DNA of 51,070 nt. Origin: an uncultured SAR324 cluster bacterium. Its GTDB lineage: Bacteria > SAR324 > NAC60-12. The notes under the pieces were generated by a model, which was not told where the DNA came from, did not search any database, and worked only from the letters and a program-made list of their open reading frames with translations. Within the stretch, counting starts at the first letter, position 1. Each line of letters opens with the position of its first letter. Location of the stretch: NCBI GenBank assembly GCA_902513935.1, contig CABXOR010000005.1, forward strand, positions 1-51,070. Direction: 5' to 3'. Of the stretch, positions 27,115-35,025 are shown piece by piece. The position numbers and the translations under genes are program-made.

Positions 27115-27487
27115 TAATATATTGTTGATAAAACTTAAAAAAATCGTAAAACCTTTTGCTGAATTTGGGTAGGATCACTACTAGGAATAGCGCAAAGTAA
27201 AATCTTGGAGAACTCGTTGTCAGATATAACAAACTACATGGAGAAAGCAGGAAAAATTTTCATGTGTCCAGACTAAAAAGGAAACATACTGTTCTCAGAG
27301 ATGAGATCATACTAAACAAACTTTAATATAAATTGACGAGTCAAAAGTTGTACTCTTAACGATTATAAAAGCCCTTCAGGTTTCGGGGTATTCCTAATGA
27401 ACCACAACATATTGCACTCATAGTCATGATTTATGTTAAATCTAAAATGTTTTCTAATTATTTAAATTATTATTATTAAAAACAAAT
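27115..27487. other. Gap carrying one copy of a dispersed repeat
   Basis: 373 bases with no supportable gene. Most of it is the repeat described at 27211-27410. The remainder is AT-rich and reaches the transaldolase start without a clear Shine-Dalgarno. Confidence 0.6.
27211..27410. repeat. Dispersed intergenic repeat, copy A
   Basis: About 200 bases that align almost without gaps to 49622-49820 in the same orientation. The strongest shared stretch is GTTCTCAGA..AGAGATCA..CTAAACAAAC (27291 onwards, matching 49703 onwards). No transposase motif or terminal inverted repeat is apparent. The minus strand of both copies can be read, with stops in this copy, as a hydrophobic peptide with an SLRT..FLF / FLRT..YLF pattern, so it may be a decayed membrane gene. 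Confidence 0.7.
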
Positions 27488-28189
27488 ATGTCTAATATTA
27501 AACTATTCGCAGATGGAGCTGATAAAAGAGGCATCCTTGAAATGTACAAGAATCCACGAATTGACGGTTTCACCACCAATCCCACTTTAATGCGTAAAGC
27601 AGGAATTACTGACTACGCCTCTTTTGCCAAAGATCTTCTCAGGGAAATCCCTGACAAGCCTATTTCATTTGAGGTGTTTGCGGATGAATTTAACGAGATG
27701 GAACATCAGGCTTTGGACATTGCTGGATGGGGTAAGAATGTTTATGTTAAAATTCCTGTAATGAATACAAAAAGGCAAACTTCATATGATTTGGTACAGA
27801 AATTATCTCAAGCTGGTGTTCAGTTGAACATAACGGCCATAATGACTTTAGAGCAAGTTAATAAGGTTACAGAAGCAGTACAAGGTGGAGCTTCTTGTTT
27901 TGTTTCTGTTTTTGCAGGACGAATTGCGGATACAGGTATTGATCCTGTTCCATTGATGCAAGAGGCATTGGAATTGCTCAAAGAATCTCTGAACGCAGAA
28001 TTGCTTTGGGCTAGCCCCAGAGAAGTTTTGAATGTTTATCAGGCGCAATCCATTGGTTGCCATATTATTACGGCTACAAATGACATTTTGAAAAAATTAG
28101 AATTTAAAGGCAAGGATTTGACAGATTTCTCACAAGAAACAGTTCAAATGTTTTTTAATGATGCTCAGTTGGCGGGATTTAAATTATGA
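27488..28189 (+). CDS. Transaldolase family protein
   Basis: 233 aa, the short TalC/fructose-6-phosphate-aldolase-like length. TIM-barrel motifs: FADGADKRGIL, GFTTNPTLMRKAG (about 27-39), the Schiff-base lysine K88 in VYVKIPVMNTK, NITAIMTLEQV and ASPREVLNVYQAQ. It transfers a dihydroxyacetone unit or performs a related aldol reaction between sugar phosphates. In this setting it may build a heptulose or longer ketose for the glycan, together with the GmhA- and GmhB-like genes that follow. Its stop overlaps the ATG of an epimerase relic (ATGA). Confidence 0.9.
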   Translation: MSNIKLFADGADKRGILEMYKNPRIDGFTTNPTLMRKAGITDYASFAKDLLREIPDKPISFEVFADEFNEMEHQALDIAGWGKNVYVKIPVMNTKRQTSYDLVQKLSQAGVQLNITAIMTLEQVNKVTEAVQGGASCFVSVFAGRIADTGIDPVPLMQEALELLKESLNAELLWASPREVLNVYQAQSIGCHIITATNDILKKLEFKGKDLTDFSQETVQMFFNDAQLAGFKL

Positions 28190-28284
28190 AGTACTTTTTC
28201 ACCGGAGGAACTAGATATATCGGCCTCATACTAAACACTTCCACTCCTTTGTCTGGCATGCTCTGGTTTCCTTCCCAAAATTGA
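28186..28284 (+). pseudogene. Truncated NAD-dependent epimerase remnant (N-terminus)
   Basis: An ATG overlapping the transaldolase stop opens a 32-codon frame that begins MKYFFTGGTRYIGLIL, a recognisable SDR Rossmann start in which GGTGFIG has become GGTRYIG. The frame then degenerates and stops with TGA. Transaldolase genes in similar sugar clusters are often followed by an intact epimerase, so most of that gene appears deleted here. Confidence 0.6.
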
Positions 28285-28300
28285 AAATATTAGATACCAA

Positions 28301-28849
28301 ATGGGAGTCAGCCTTCTGGGTAACAAAGCTGTTTTTTTAGATCGGGATGGAGTCATTAACCGTGCAGTAGTTCGTAACAGGAAACCATATCCTCCGGATA
28401 CATTACAAGACCTAGAAATTCTTCCTGATGTACCAGAAGCCCTGAGCTTATTAAAAGAAAGTGGGTTTCTACTGATAGTTGTTACTAACCAGCCAGATGT
28501 AGGGCGTGGGACACAGAAACAGGAAACGGTTGAAGAAATGCATCTATTTCTCAAGAAGAACCTTCCTTTGGATGACATTTATGTCTGTTGGCACGGACAA
28601 GACGGTGAGTGCAAGTGTCGTAAACCGTTATCAGGGCTATTATATCAGGCAGCAGAGAGATACGGAGTTGACTTACAGCAAAGTTACCTAATAGGTGACC
28701 GTTGGAAAGATATTGATGCAGGCAAAGCTTCAGGGTGCAAAACTATCTTTCTTGATTACCAATATGATGAATTACTTAATGCTCAGCCTGACTTCACAAC
28801 AACATCTACGATAAGAGGATCCGAGTGGATTATCAGTCAAAGTAATTAA
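28301..28849 (+). CDS. HAD-IIIA phosphatase, GmhB-like (heptose bisphosphate phosphatase type)
   Basis: 182 aa. Catalytic DRDGVIN with D14 and D16, the VVTNQPDVGRG segment, and a zinc-loop pattern CWHGQDGECKCRKP (Cys-His-Cys-Cys) characteristic of GmhB, then GDRWKDIDAG for the last acidic residue. GmhB removes the C7 phosphate from D-glycero-D-manno-heptose 1,7-bisphosphate. A closely related histidinol-phosphatase role is less likely in this locus. It lies between a transaldolase and a GmhA-like isomerase, which supports heptose-type sugar synthesis, although no heptose kinase/nucleotidyltransferase is in the window. Confidence 0.85.
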   Translation: MGVSLLGNKAVFLDRDGVINRAVVRNRKPYPPDTLQDLEILPDVPEALSLLKESGFLLIVVTNQPDVGRGTQKQETVEEMHLFLKKNLPLDDIYVCWHGQDGECKCRKPLSGLLYQAAERYGVDLQQSYLIGDRWKDIDAGKASGCKTIFLDYQYDELLNAQPDFTTTSTIRGSEWIISQSN

Positions 28850-29442
28850 TTCGTCTTCTGTTATCTATGGATTACTGATTGATAATATTGTTTTATATTA
28901 TCAATATATTAAGCTTAATATTGTTTATCATATAGGCAAACAAAATTTAAATATTGTTTCAAAACTATTGTATTTGTTCTATTATGCATACACATGATTT
29001 CCGATGAAAATAACCTTCTGGATTCATTTTACCCGGTAACGAAAGAACAATGAGAGCGTCGTAACATTTAACAAGCTAGTTATGGTTTGCATGATCAGTT
29101 AGACCTTAGAAAAAATCAAACAGGCGCCGGGCCGATAGCCGACGATTTGAAACAATTCTATAAAAAATACCAGACGAGTCGATTATGTCATATAGAACTG
29201 TGTACTCAAACTAAAACTATATGTTCGGGAAAAATAATCCTGCCTAAACTGTAATGGGTAAAGTTGTTAATACCATGGCAAGGTCTTGTTTGTTGCGTCT
29301 AGATTTGCGAATTTCTACCCAACCACTGGGTATATGGAGTATCCATCAAAAAACCCCTTCCTGGCACAGAGTTTTACCTGTTCAATTCCATGTTTGAATC
29401 GACAAAAAAACTTACAAAGGGACTGATCTTCAAGCTATTTAA
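28850..29442. other. Long gap with AT-rich hairpins and a GC-richer decayed stretch
   Basis: About 590 bases. The left 150 bases hold two AT-rich dyads (28878-28905 and 28906-28921). From roughly 29050 the composition rises in GC and short open stretches appear (for example 29072-29254) without a recognisable family. It leads into the methyltransferase relic and is probably decayed coding DNA of the same foreign origin. Confidence 0.5.
28878..28905. terminator. Perfect 11-bp stem-loop after the HAD gene
   Basis: ATTGATAATAT, loop TGTTTT, ATATTATCAAT, 28 bases after the stop. A 16-bp palindrome centred on AAGCTT follows at once (28906-28921). The stem is AT-only except one pair and no T-run follows, so it is a weak terminator candidate. 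Confidence 0.3.
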
Positions 29443-29700
29443 CAGGTTCAGGATGCTTCCTTTGACGCGGCCCAACTGTTTGAGGCTCTTAACCGGGCTG
29501 TTTATATCCGGGAGCCGCTAGCGAGTTTTAAGAATACGTTGAAACCCGGCGACCTTATGTTTTGTTACCTGTCTCCTGGCAAACGTATTTGAGGTGCAAG
29601 TACTGGGGAGAATGGTCCGGCATTGGTGGAATCCTTTCAGGATTTCCTACAGCTTAATCGTCTAGGCACCTTTGACCTGCTGGTGTTGAGAAAACAATAA
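29443..29700 (+). pseudogene. Remnant of a SAM-dependent methyltransferase
   Basis: One frame runs from after the TAA at 29440 to the TAA at 29698-29700, interrupted by a TGA at 29590-29592. The first part (FDAAQLFEALNRAVYIREPL, then TLKPGDLMFCYL) resembles the D..E.L..PL....LKPGG.L segment downstream of the SAM site. The second part (ALVESFQDFLQLNRL to the end VLRKQ) resembles the extreme C-terminus of the same enzymes. The SAM-binding half and the middle are missing. GC content is clearly higher than in the flanking genes and like that of the SIS gene next to it. Confidence 0.55.
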
Positions 29701-29718
29701 AACAAAAAGGAGACAATC

Positions 29719-30318
29719 ATGGATTACGCTAAACGTTATTTTGAAGAAGTTCAGGTCATAGCCAAGACCATCGATCTGGATTTGATTGAAAAAATGGTAC
29801 AAATCATTGCTGATGTGAAGGAAATGCAGGGGCGCTTGTTCTTTATCGGTGTGGGAGGCAGCGCCGCTAACTGTACCCATGCCGTGAATGACTTTCGCAA
29901 GATCGGCGGTATTGAGTGCTACACTCCTAACGACAACGTGGCCGAGCTCACCGCCCGCACCAACGACGAAGGCTGGGACACGGTGTATGCACCCTGGCTG
30001 GAATGCAGCCATCTCAATGAAAAAGATGCCGTCTTCGTTTTCAGCGTTGGTGGCGGCAGCAAGGAGAAAAATGTCAGCGTCAATTTGACCCACGCCCTTG
30101 ATCACGCCAAAAAAGTCGGCGCTTGTATCCTCGGAATCACCGGTCGGGACGGTGGTTACACCGGACAGGTAGCAGATGCCTGCCTAATCATTCCTACTCA
30201 AAGCTCCAACACCATTACGCCCCACGCTGAAGCCTGGCAGGCCGTGGTCTGGCACATGCTCGTCACCGATCCACGCATCATGGCGATGTCCAATAAGTGG
30301 GAGTCTTTTAGATCTTAA
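29719..30318 (+). CDS. SIS domain sugar isomerase, GmhA-like (sedoheptulose-7-phosphate isomerase type)
   Basis: 199 aa. SIS phosphosugar-binding core LFFIGVGGSAANCTHA (about 40-55), then VFVFSVGGGSKEKNVS and the GITGRDGG loop, with a C-terminal NTITPHAEAWQAVVWH helix carrying the GmhA-type His/Glu pair. GmhA converts sedoheptulose 7-phosphate to D-glycero-D-manno-heptose 7-phosphate, the step before GmhB chemistry; a GmhB-like gene is 870 bases upstream. It has a clear Shine-Dalgarno, AAGGAG, 6 bases before the ATG. GC content and codon use are much richer than in neighbours, a sign of horizontal origin. Confidence 0.88.
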   Translation: MDYAKRYFEEVQVIAKTIDLDLIEKMVQIIADVKEMQGRLFFIGVGGSAANCTHAVNDFRKIGGIECYTPNDNVAELTARTNDEGWDTVYAPWLECSHLNEKDAVFVFSVGGGSKEKNVSVNLTHALDHAKKVGACILGITGRDGGYTGQVADACLIIPTQSSNTITPHAEAWQAVVWHMLVTDPRIMAMSNKWESFRS

Positions 30319-30700
30319 AAGTGTCTTGTTCAAACATATAAACGTTATATACATTTTATTGAGTAATAAAGTTTATAAAATATATGGAATTATTTTGGAT
30401 AACATATAAATAGGACATTCAGGAAGGTTGTATGAATTAGCACTTTACAACTAGTTATTCAGACCATGTATAAAACTTCTTTCAATGACTTCTATCAATT
30501 AATGATTTACTTCGAAAAAATAAATAATTCGTTCAAAAAATGATATACTTGTTTTGTGCTGAACTATAATCAATCTTTTGATGATGATGTGTTGAAAAAA
30601 TAGTTTAACTAGCTAAAAGATATATAATTTCAGATAAAAACAGTAACAAATCTATTTACTCAGAAAACACATCTAAATCAGAGTAATTTTAGCAATTATT
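30319..30700. other. AT-rich non-coding gap
   Basis: 382 bases. I see no gene, repeat or convincing terminator. The composition drops abruptly back to very AT-rich after the GC-rich SIS gene. A promoter for the compact run starting at 30701 is expected here, but no well-spaced -35/-10 pair can be distinguished. Confidence 0.5.
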
Positions 30701-31588
30701 ATGATAATTCTTGTCTTAGGCGGTTCGGGGTTTCTAGGATCACACGTATGTGATCAGCTAAGCGAAGCAGGTCATAAAGTACGCATTTTTGACTGTGTTG
30801 AATCCCCATGGTTGCGTCCTGACCAGGACATGATTGTAGGAGATTTATTGGATGAAATATTGCTTAGAAAAGCTATAGCTGGTTGTGATGTAGTCTATAA
30901 TTTTGCTGGGATCGCTGATTTAGATTATGCTCTGGAAAAACCTGTTGAAACCGCCAGGGTGAATGTACTTGGTAATGTACTGCTACTAGACTCATGCCGA
31001 ATAGCAAATGTTCAAAGATATATATATGCCAGCACGGTCTATGTTTACAGTAGACACGGAGGATTTTACCGTTGCAGTAAGCAAGCTTCAGAACAATATT
31101 TAGAAGAGTATCAACGTACTTTTGGACTTGAATATACTATCCTACGTTACGGTTCACTTTATGGTCCTCGATCAGACGAAAGAAATGGGCTTTGGCGAAT
31201 TGTAAAAAATGCCATCGATAAAGGCATAGTCTCCTATGAAGGTAGCCCCGAGTCCATGAGAGAATATATTCACGTCGAAGATGCCGCCCGCGCAAGTGTC
31301 ACTGTCTTAGGTGATGATTTTATTAACCAGCATGTTGTACTGACGGGACAAGAGCCGATGCGGGTGGTCGATTTACTTAAAATGTTGGCGGAAATATTAG
31401 GTATTTCTCATGAAGACCCACAATTCTTTAAGACAAAACATTCTGGCCACTATATTCACACTCCATATTCGTATCAGCCCAAGCTTGGAAGAAAATATAT
31501 GTTACCTGTCCATGTGGACCTCGGGCAGGGAATTTTGCAACTTATTGAAGAGGTGCAAAAACAATCAATAAAACAAATAAACATCTAA
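30701..31588 (+). CDS. NAD-dependent epimerase/dehydratase (extended SDR)
   Basis: 295 aa. Rossmann motif GGSGFLGSH at 7-15, YASTVYVYS strand and catalytic FYRCSK (Tyr and Lys three apart), followed by LRYGSLYGPRSD and the C-terminal substrate domain. Probably epimerises or reduces a nucleotide sugar. It opens a run of six genes with gaps of nine bases or fewer except one of 33, so it likely heads an operon. Substrate may be the same sugar that the downstream cytidylyltransferase activates. Confidence 0.88.
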   Translation: MIILVLGGSGFLGSHVCDQLSEAGHKVRIFDCVESPWLRPDQDMIVGDLLDEILLRKAIAGCDVVYNFAGIADLDYALEKPVETARVNVLGNVLLLDSCRIANVQRYIYASTVYVYSRHGGFYRCSKQASEQYLEEYQRTFGLEYTILRYGSLYGPRSDERNGLWRIVKNAIDKGIVSYEGSPESMREYIHVEDAARASVTVLGDDFINQHVVLTGQEPMRVVDLLKMLAEILGISHEDPQFFKTKHSGHYIHTPYSYQPKLGRKYMLPVHVDLGQGILQLIEEVQKQSIKQINI

Positions 31589-31597
31589 TAATGAAGA

Positions 31598-32251
31598 ATG
31601 CACAACTACCGTTTTGATGCAATTGTCTTTGATTTTGACGGAACACTCATAGCATCTAACGAGATCAAAACCTGGGCATTTGGTGAATTGTATAAAGAAT
31701 ATGGAGATAACATTGTTCAGCAAATAATCACCTATAATCATGAACATGAAGGAGTATCTCGTTTTATTAAATTCCGTTACTGGCATGAAAATTTTTTAGA
31801 TCAACCTTATACTAAAGAAATCGGTAAATACCTTTCCGGAAGTTTTTCAAAGCTAGTTTTTGATGCTGTCGTTCAAGTTCCATTTGTTGAAGGTGCTATG
31901 GAATTCTTAGAGAAACATTTCCGACATATTCCCTTGTTTGTAGCATCCGGAACTCCTGAATTAGAACTGATCAAAATCATTAAACACCGCTCAATTATTC
32001 ATTTTTTTCAGGGTATTTATGGGGCTCCTTCAACAAAAACTGAAATCTTGCAAGGGATTCTTAAAGAGAACCAATTACAACCTGAAAAGATCCTAATGTT
32101 AGGGGACGCACTTACAGATTGGGAAGGGGCTCAAGGTGTGGGAGCTGAATTCATAGGGATAAAATCAGGGAAGAGTTCGAATATCTTTCCATCCTCAAAT
32201 ATTTTGCTAAATAATTTTACTGAATTGGATAAATTTGTTTACCAAAACTAA
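31598..32251 (+). CDS. HAD-IA family hydrolase (phosphatase, beta-phosphoglucomutase-like)
   Basis: 217 aa. Nucleophile motif VFDFDGTL with D12 and D14, motif II VASGTPE and motif IV LMLGDALTDWEGA. The cap domain between motifs I and II is helical, as in phosphoglucomutase and phosphoglycolate phosphatase-like enzymes. In this compact operon it probably dephosphorylates a sugar acid phosphate before CMP activation, as KdsC or NeuB-pathway phosphatases do. It lies 9 bases after the SDR, and the next ATG is 1 base after its stop. Confidence 0.85.
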   Translation: MHNYRFDAIVFDFDGTLIASNEIKTWAFGELYKEYGDNIVQQIITYNHEHEGVSRFIKFRYWHENFLDQPYTKEIGKYLSGSFSKLVFDAVVQVPFVEGAMEFLEKHFRHIPLFVASGTPELELIKIIKHRSIIHFFQGIYGAPSTKTEILQGILKENQLQPEKILMLGDALTDWEGAQGVGAEFIGIKSGKSSNIFPSSNILLNNFTELDKFVYQN

Positions 32252-32252
32252 T

Positions 32253-33095
32253 ATGAAAGAGTTTTTAAAAAACACAATTAAAAAAAATATTCAAAGTTTA
32301 ACGACGTTGCTTTCATCAACTAAAGTAGGAAGACTTTTCAATGAAGTTATAGTCAATGATGTAATGAACCGCGTTCTAGAGATGGAACATAAAGGTGTAC
32401 GCATGAAGTTCACAGTTCCAAATTCTCTCAACCGTTTCAGGGTTGAAAGCTTCTCCACGAAGGAACCTGAAACCTTGAAATGGATCGACTGTTTCCCTAA
32501 GAACGCAGTACTCTGGGACATCGGAGCGAACATAGGTTTATATTCGATTTATGCAGCAAAGAAGAAGAACTGCAGGGTGGTAGCTTTCGAACCTTCAGTT
32601 TTTAATCTTGAGTTGTTGGCCCGCAATCTGTACATGAATAATTTGCAGGATCTGGTTACCGTTGCGCCATTTGCCTTAAGTGATGGATTGGGCACAAGTC
32701 TTATGCGAATGACCACTACTGAGTGGGGAGGAGCTCTCTCAACTTTTGGTAAGGAAGTCGGATGGGACGGTGGATCTATCAAAGAGGTTTTTGCCTTTCA
32801 AACGTTTGGAGTTAATATGGATCTGGCAGTTTCTGTTCTACATCTTCCTTCTCCAGATTTCATCAAGATGGACGTTGACGGTATAGAACACTTTATACTA
32901 CAAAACGGTCCAGATGTTTTGAGCAATATACAAGGTATCCTCGTTGAAATTAATGATAAATTCATAGAACAATCAGACAAATCTAAGGAAGCACTAGAAC
33001 GCGCAGGGCTAACCTTCAAGGAAAAACTACACAGTGAAATGCTTGAAGACTCAACATTCAGTAGTACCTACAATCAAATATGGATTCGGAAATGA
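32253..33095 (+). CDS. FkbM family methyltransferase
   Basis: 280 aa from ATG 32253; an in-frame TTG at 32235 lies inside the HAD gene and is less likely. SAM motif LWDIGANIGLYSIYAAKK (about 87-104), VVAFEPS and the FkbM hallmark FIKMDVDGIEHFIL. Predicted O-methyltransferase for the sugar or lipid-linked unit built by this operon. More typical of the family than the 8006 protein, with which it shares only the core motifs. Confidence 0.88.
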   Translation: MKEFLKNTIKKNIQSLTTLLSSTKVGRLFNEVIVNDVMNRVLEMEHKGVRMKFTVPNSLNRFRVESFSTKEPETLKWIDCFPKNAVLWDIGANIGLYSIYAAKKKNCRVVAFEPSVFNLELLARNLYMNNLQDLVTVAPFALSDGLGTSLMRMTTTEWGGALSTFGKEVGWDGGSIKEVFAFQTFGVNMDLAVSVLHLPSPDFIKMDVDGIEHFILQNGPDVLSNIQGILVEINDKFIEQSDKSKEALERAGLTFKEKLHSEMLEDSTFSSTYNQIWIRK

Positions 33096-33128
33096 GTAAA
33101 TCGAAAAAAGTATCAATTAGAGATTAAA

Positions 33129-33869
33129 ATGATTGCAGCACTTCTTCTGGGGCGCAAGGGAAGTCAGGGATTCCCTGGAAAAAATACAATACCAATTCTA
33201 GGTCACCCTTTGGCGTGGTATCCGATGCAAACAGCGTTGGCTGTAAATGAAATTGATCGGATTTATTTATCCACCGATGATCCTAAGTTAATGCAGATTG
33301 CCTCCGAAATTAAGATTAATATCATTGAACGCCCAGAATATTTGGCTAATAACGAAGCCCTTGGTGAAGACGCCTATGTACATGGTTATGAGGAAATATG
33401 TAACCGTGAGAAACAAAAAATTGAACTGATGGTGCTTTTGTTCTGCAATGCAGCCACAATTTCAGTCCAGGCGATACAGGAGGGAATTAGAAAGCTTCGG
33501 GAAGATCAGTCCTTAGATTCTGCAGTAACTGTGTCGAGGTACAATATGTGGTCACCTTTGAGAGCCAGAAAACTAAACCGCGAAGGGTGTCTACGGCCTT
33601 TTATCCCGTTTGAGGTTTTTGGGGACCCCAAGACATTGAATTGCGACAGAGATTCACAGGGAGATATCTGGTATGCGGATATGGGATGTTCCATTGTCCG
33701 ACCGCAATGTTTGGAAAATATGGAAACAGGTCTTCTTCCTCAAAAGTGGATGGGAGAAAAAATATCCCCAATTTATCAGGAAGCAGGGTGTGACGTTGAT
33801 TACGAATGGCAGGTACCAGTAGTGGAATGGTGGATCAAGAAATATTGGGATGTTACTGCAAAGGATTAG
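33129..33869 (+). CDS. Cytidylyltransferase of the NeuA/KdsB (CMP-sugar synthetase) type
   Basis: 246 aa. N-terminal nucleotide-binding signature ALLLGRKGSQGFPGKN (3-18), YLSTDD (about 46-51) for the base and ribose, and DPKTLNCDRDSQ later on. CMP-sugar synthetases join CMP to 2-keto sugar acids such as sialic, pseudaminic or KDO-like acids. No NeuB-type synthase is in the window, so the acid may be made elsewhere or by an unusual route (the transaldolase and transketolase genes are candidates). It ends one base before the radical SAM gene begins, a strong sign of coupling. Confidence 0.85.
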   Translation: MIAALLLGRKGSQGFPGKNTIPILGHPLAWYPMQTALAVNEIDRIYLSTDDPKLMQIASEIKINIIERPEYLANNEALGEDAYVHGYEEICNREKQKIELMVLLFCNAATISVQAIQEGIRKLREDQSLDSAVTVSRYNMWSPLRARKLNREGCLRPFIPFEVFGDPKTLNCDRDSQGDIWYADMGCSIVRPQCLENMETGLLPQKWMGEKISPIYQEAGCDVDYEWQVPVVEWWIKKYWDVTAKD

Positions 33870-35018
33870 ATGGAGACAACGACAAAAATTTATAAAAAAC
33901 ATAACAGCTTCCATGAAATGCATATTGCTAAAGGGGAAACTTCTCCTCTGGAACAGACTCAAAGGGCACTCATTGTCTTGAAGGGGAATGATAATTGGCC
34001 TGAAAACTGGACAGAGTTACTAGGGAAGGTATGTGCTGATTTAGAGGATTTGTCCTCTTCAAAAGAATTGTTTCAGATTACACCATTTGTCGCTGACGAA
34101 ATGTTTCTTTTGTCTGACGAAGAACTACCCCGTTATCTTTTCCATCGATACCGCTATGAAATTTTCCCCACAGCCCATCTACTGGATAATTATCCACCCT
34201 ACCTGCAAATAGAACCCTCATCCATCTGTAATTATCGTTGTGTGTTTTGTTACCAGACAGATGAAAAATTTAGTGAAAAAAAATCTGTTCACATGGGATC
34301 AATGGGGCTAGACTTGTACAAAAATATTATTGATGAATCCAAGGGGAACATAGAGTTCCTTTCGCTGGCTTCCCGTGGTGAGCCATTGGTTTGCAAGGAT
34401 TTTACTAAAATGATGGAATACAGTATTGGCAAATTCCTGAACCTGAAAGTCAACACCAATGCCTCACTCATGACGGAAGCCCATTGTCATGCGTTACTCT
34501 GTGGAGGGGCCCGAACGATTGTCTTCTCTGCGGATGCTGCTGAGGAACCCCTTTACAGTCAACTTCGTGTAAATGGGAAATTGGAACGTGTGCTAAGGAA
34601 CATTGATAGGTTTCAAAAAATTCGTCAAACTCAGTATAGTTCCTCGCCCATCATTTCGAGGGTTTCTGGTGTTTTGGTTGATGATTCCCAAAACATGGCA
34701 TCCATGAAAAGCCTGTGGGGGGGACTGGTTGATCAGATCAGCTTTGTCAAATATAACCCATGGGAGAATGTTTATGATTCGCCGTTGTCACAAGTCAGCG
34801 AACCCTGTTCCGACCTTTGGCGCAGGATGTTTGTCTGGTACGATGGTAAAGTTAATCCTTGTGACACAGATTACAAATCCTTCCTGCAGGTAGGTAGTGT
34901 TAAAAATCAAACCTTAACCAAGCTTTGGCGGAATAGGGGCTATGATTTGCTCCGCGAAACACATCTTTCCAAGCAACGAAATAATGCATTTCCTTGTAAC
35001 CGATGCGTAGTGGTTTGA
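33870..35018 (+). CDS. Radical SAM/SPASM domain protein
   Basis: 382 aa. CX3CX2C at C120, C124 and C127 (SSICNYRCVFCYQ), FLSLASRGEPL with the GE motif for SAM, and a C-terminal SPASM-like region with VNPCDTDYKS and PCNRCVVV supplying cysteines for auxiliary clusters. About 110 residues precede the radical SAM core, longer than usual, and could bind the partner. Placed directly between a CMP-sugar synthetase and an SDR, it may epimerise, dehydrate or deoxygenate a sugar-linked substrate by radical chemistry. Confidence 0.88.
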   Translation: METTTKIYKKHNSFHEMHIAKGETSPLEQTQRALIVLKGNDNWPENWTELLGKVCADLEDLSSSKELFQITPFVADEMFLLSDEELPRYLFHRYRYEIFPTAHLLDNYPPYLQIEPSSICNYRCVFCYQTDEKFSEKKSVHMGSMGLDLYKNIIDESKGNIEFLSLASRGEPLVCKDFTKMMEYSIGKFLNLKVNTNASLMTEAHCHALLCGGARTIVFSADAAEEPLYSQLRVNGKLERVLRNIDRFQKIRQTQYSSSPIISRVSGVLVDDSQNMASMKSLWGGLVDQISFVKYNPWENVYDSPLSQVSEPCSDLWRRMFVWYDGKVNPCDTDYKSFLQVGSVKNQTLTKLWRNRGYDLLRETHLSKQRNNAFPCNRCVVV

Positions 35019-35025
35019 AAACAAA

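Noticed and set aside
29072..29254. 60-codon open stretch in the gap before the methyltransferase relic
   Set aside because: No start codon with ribosome-binding site and no family I recognise; kept only as probable decayed coding DNA.
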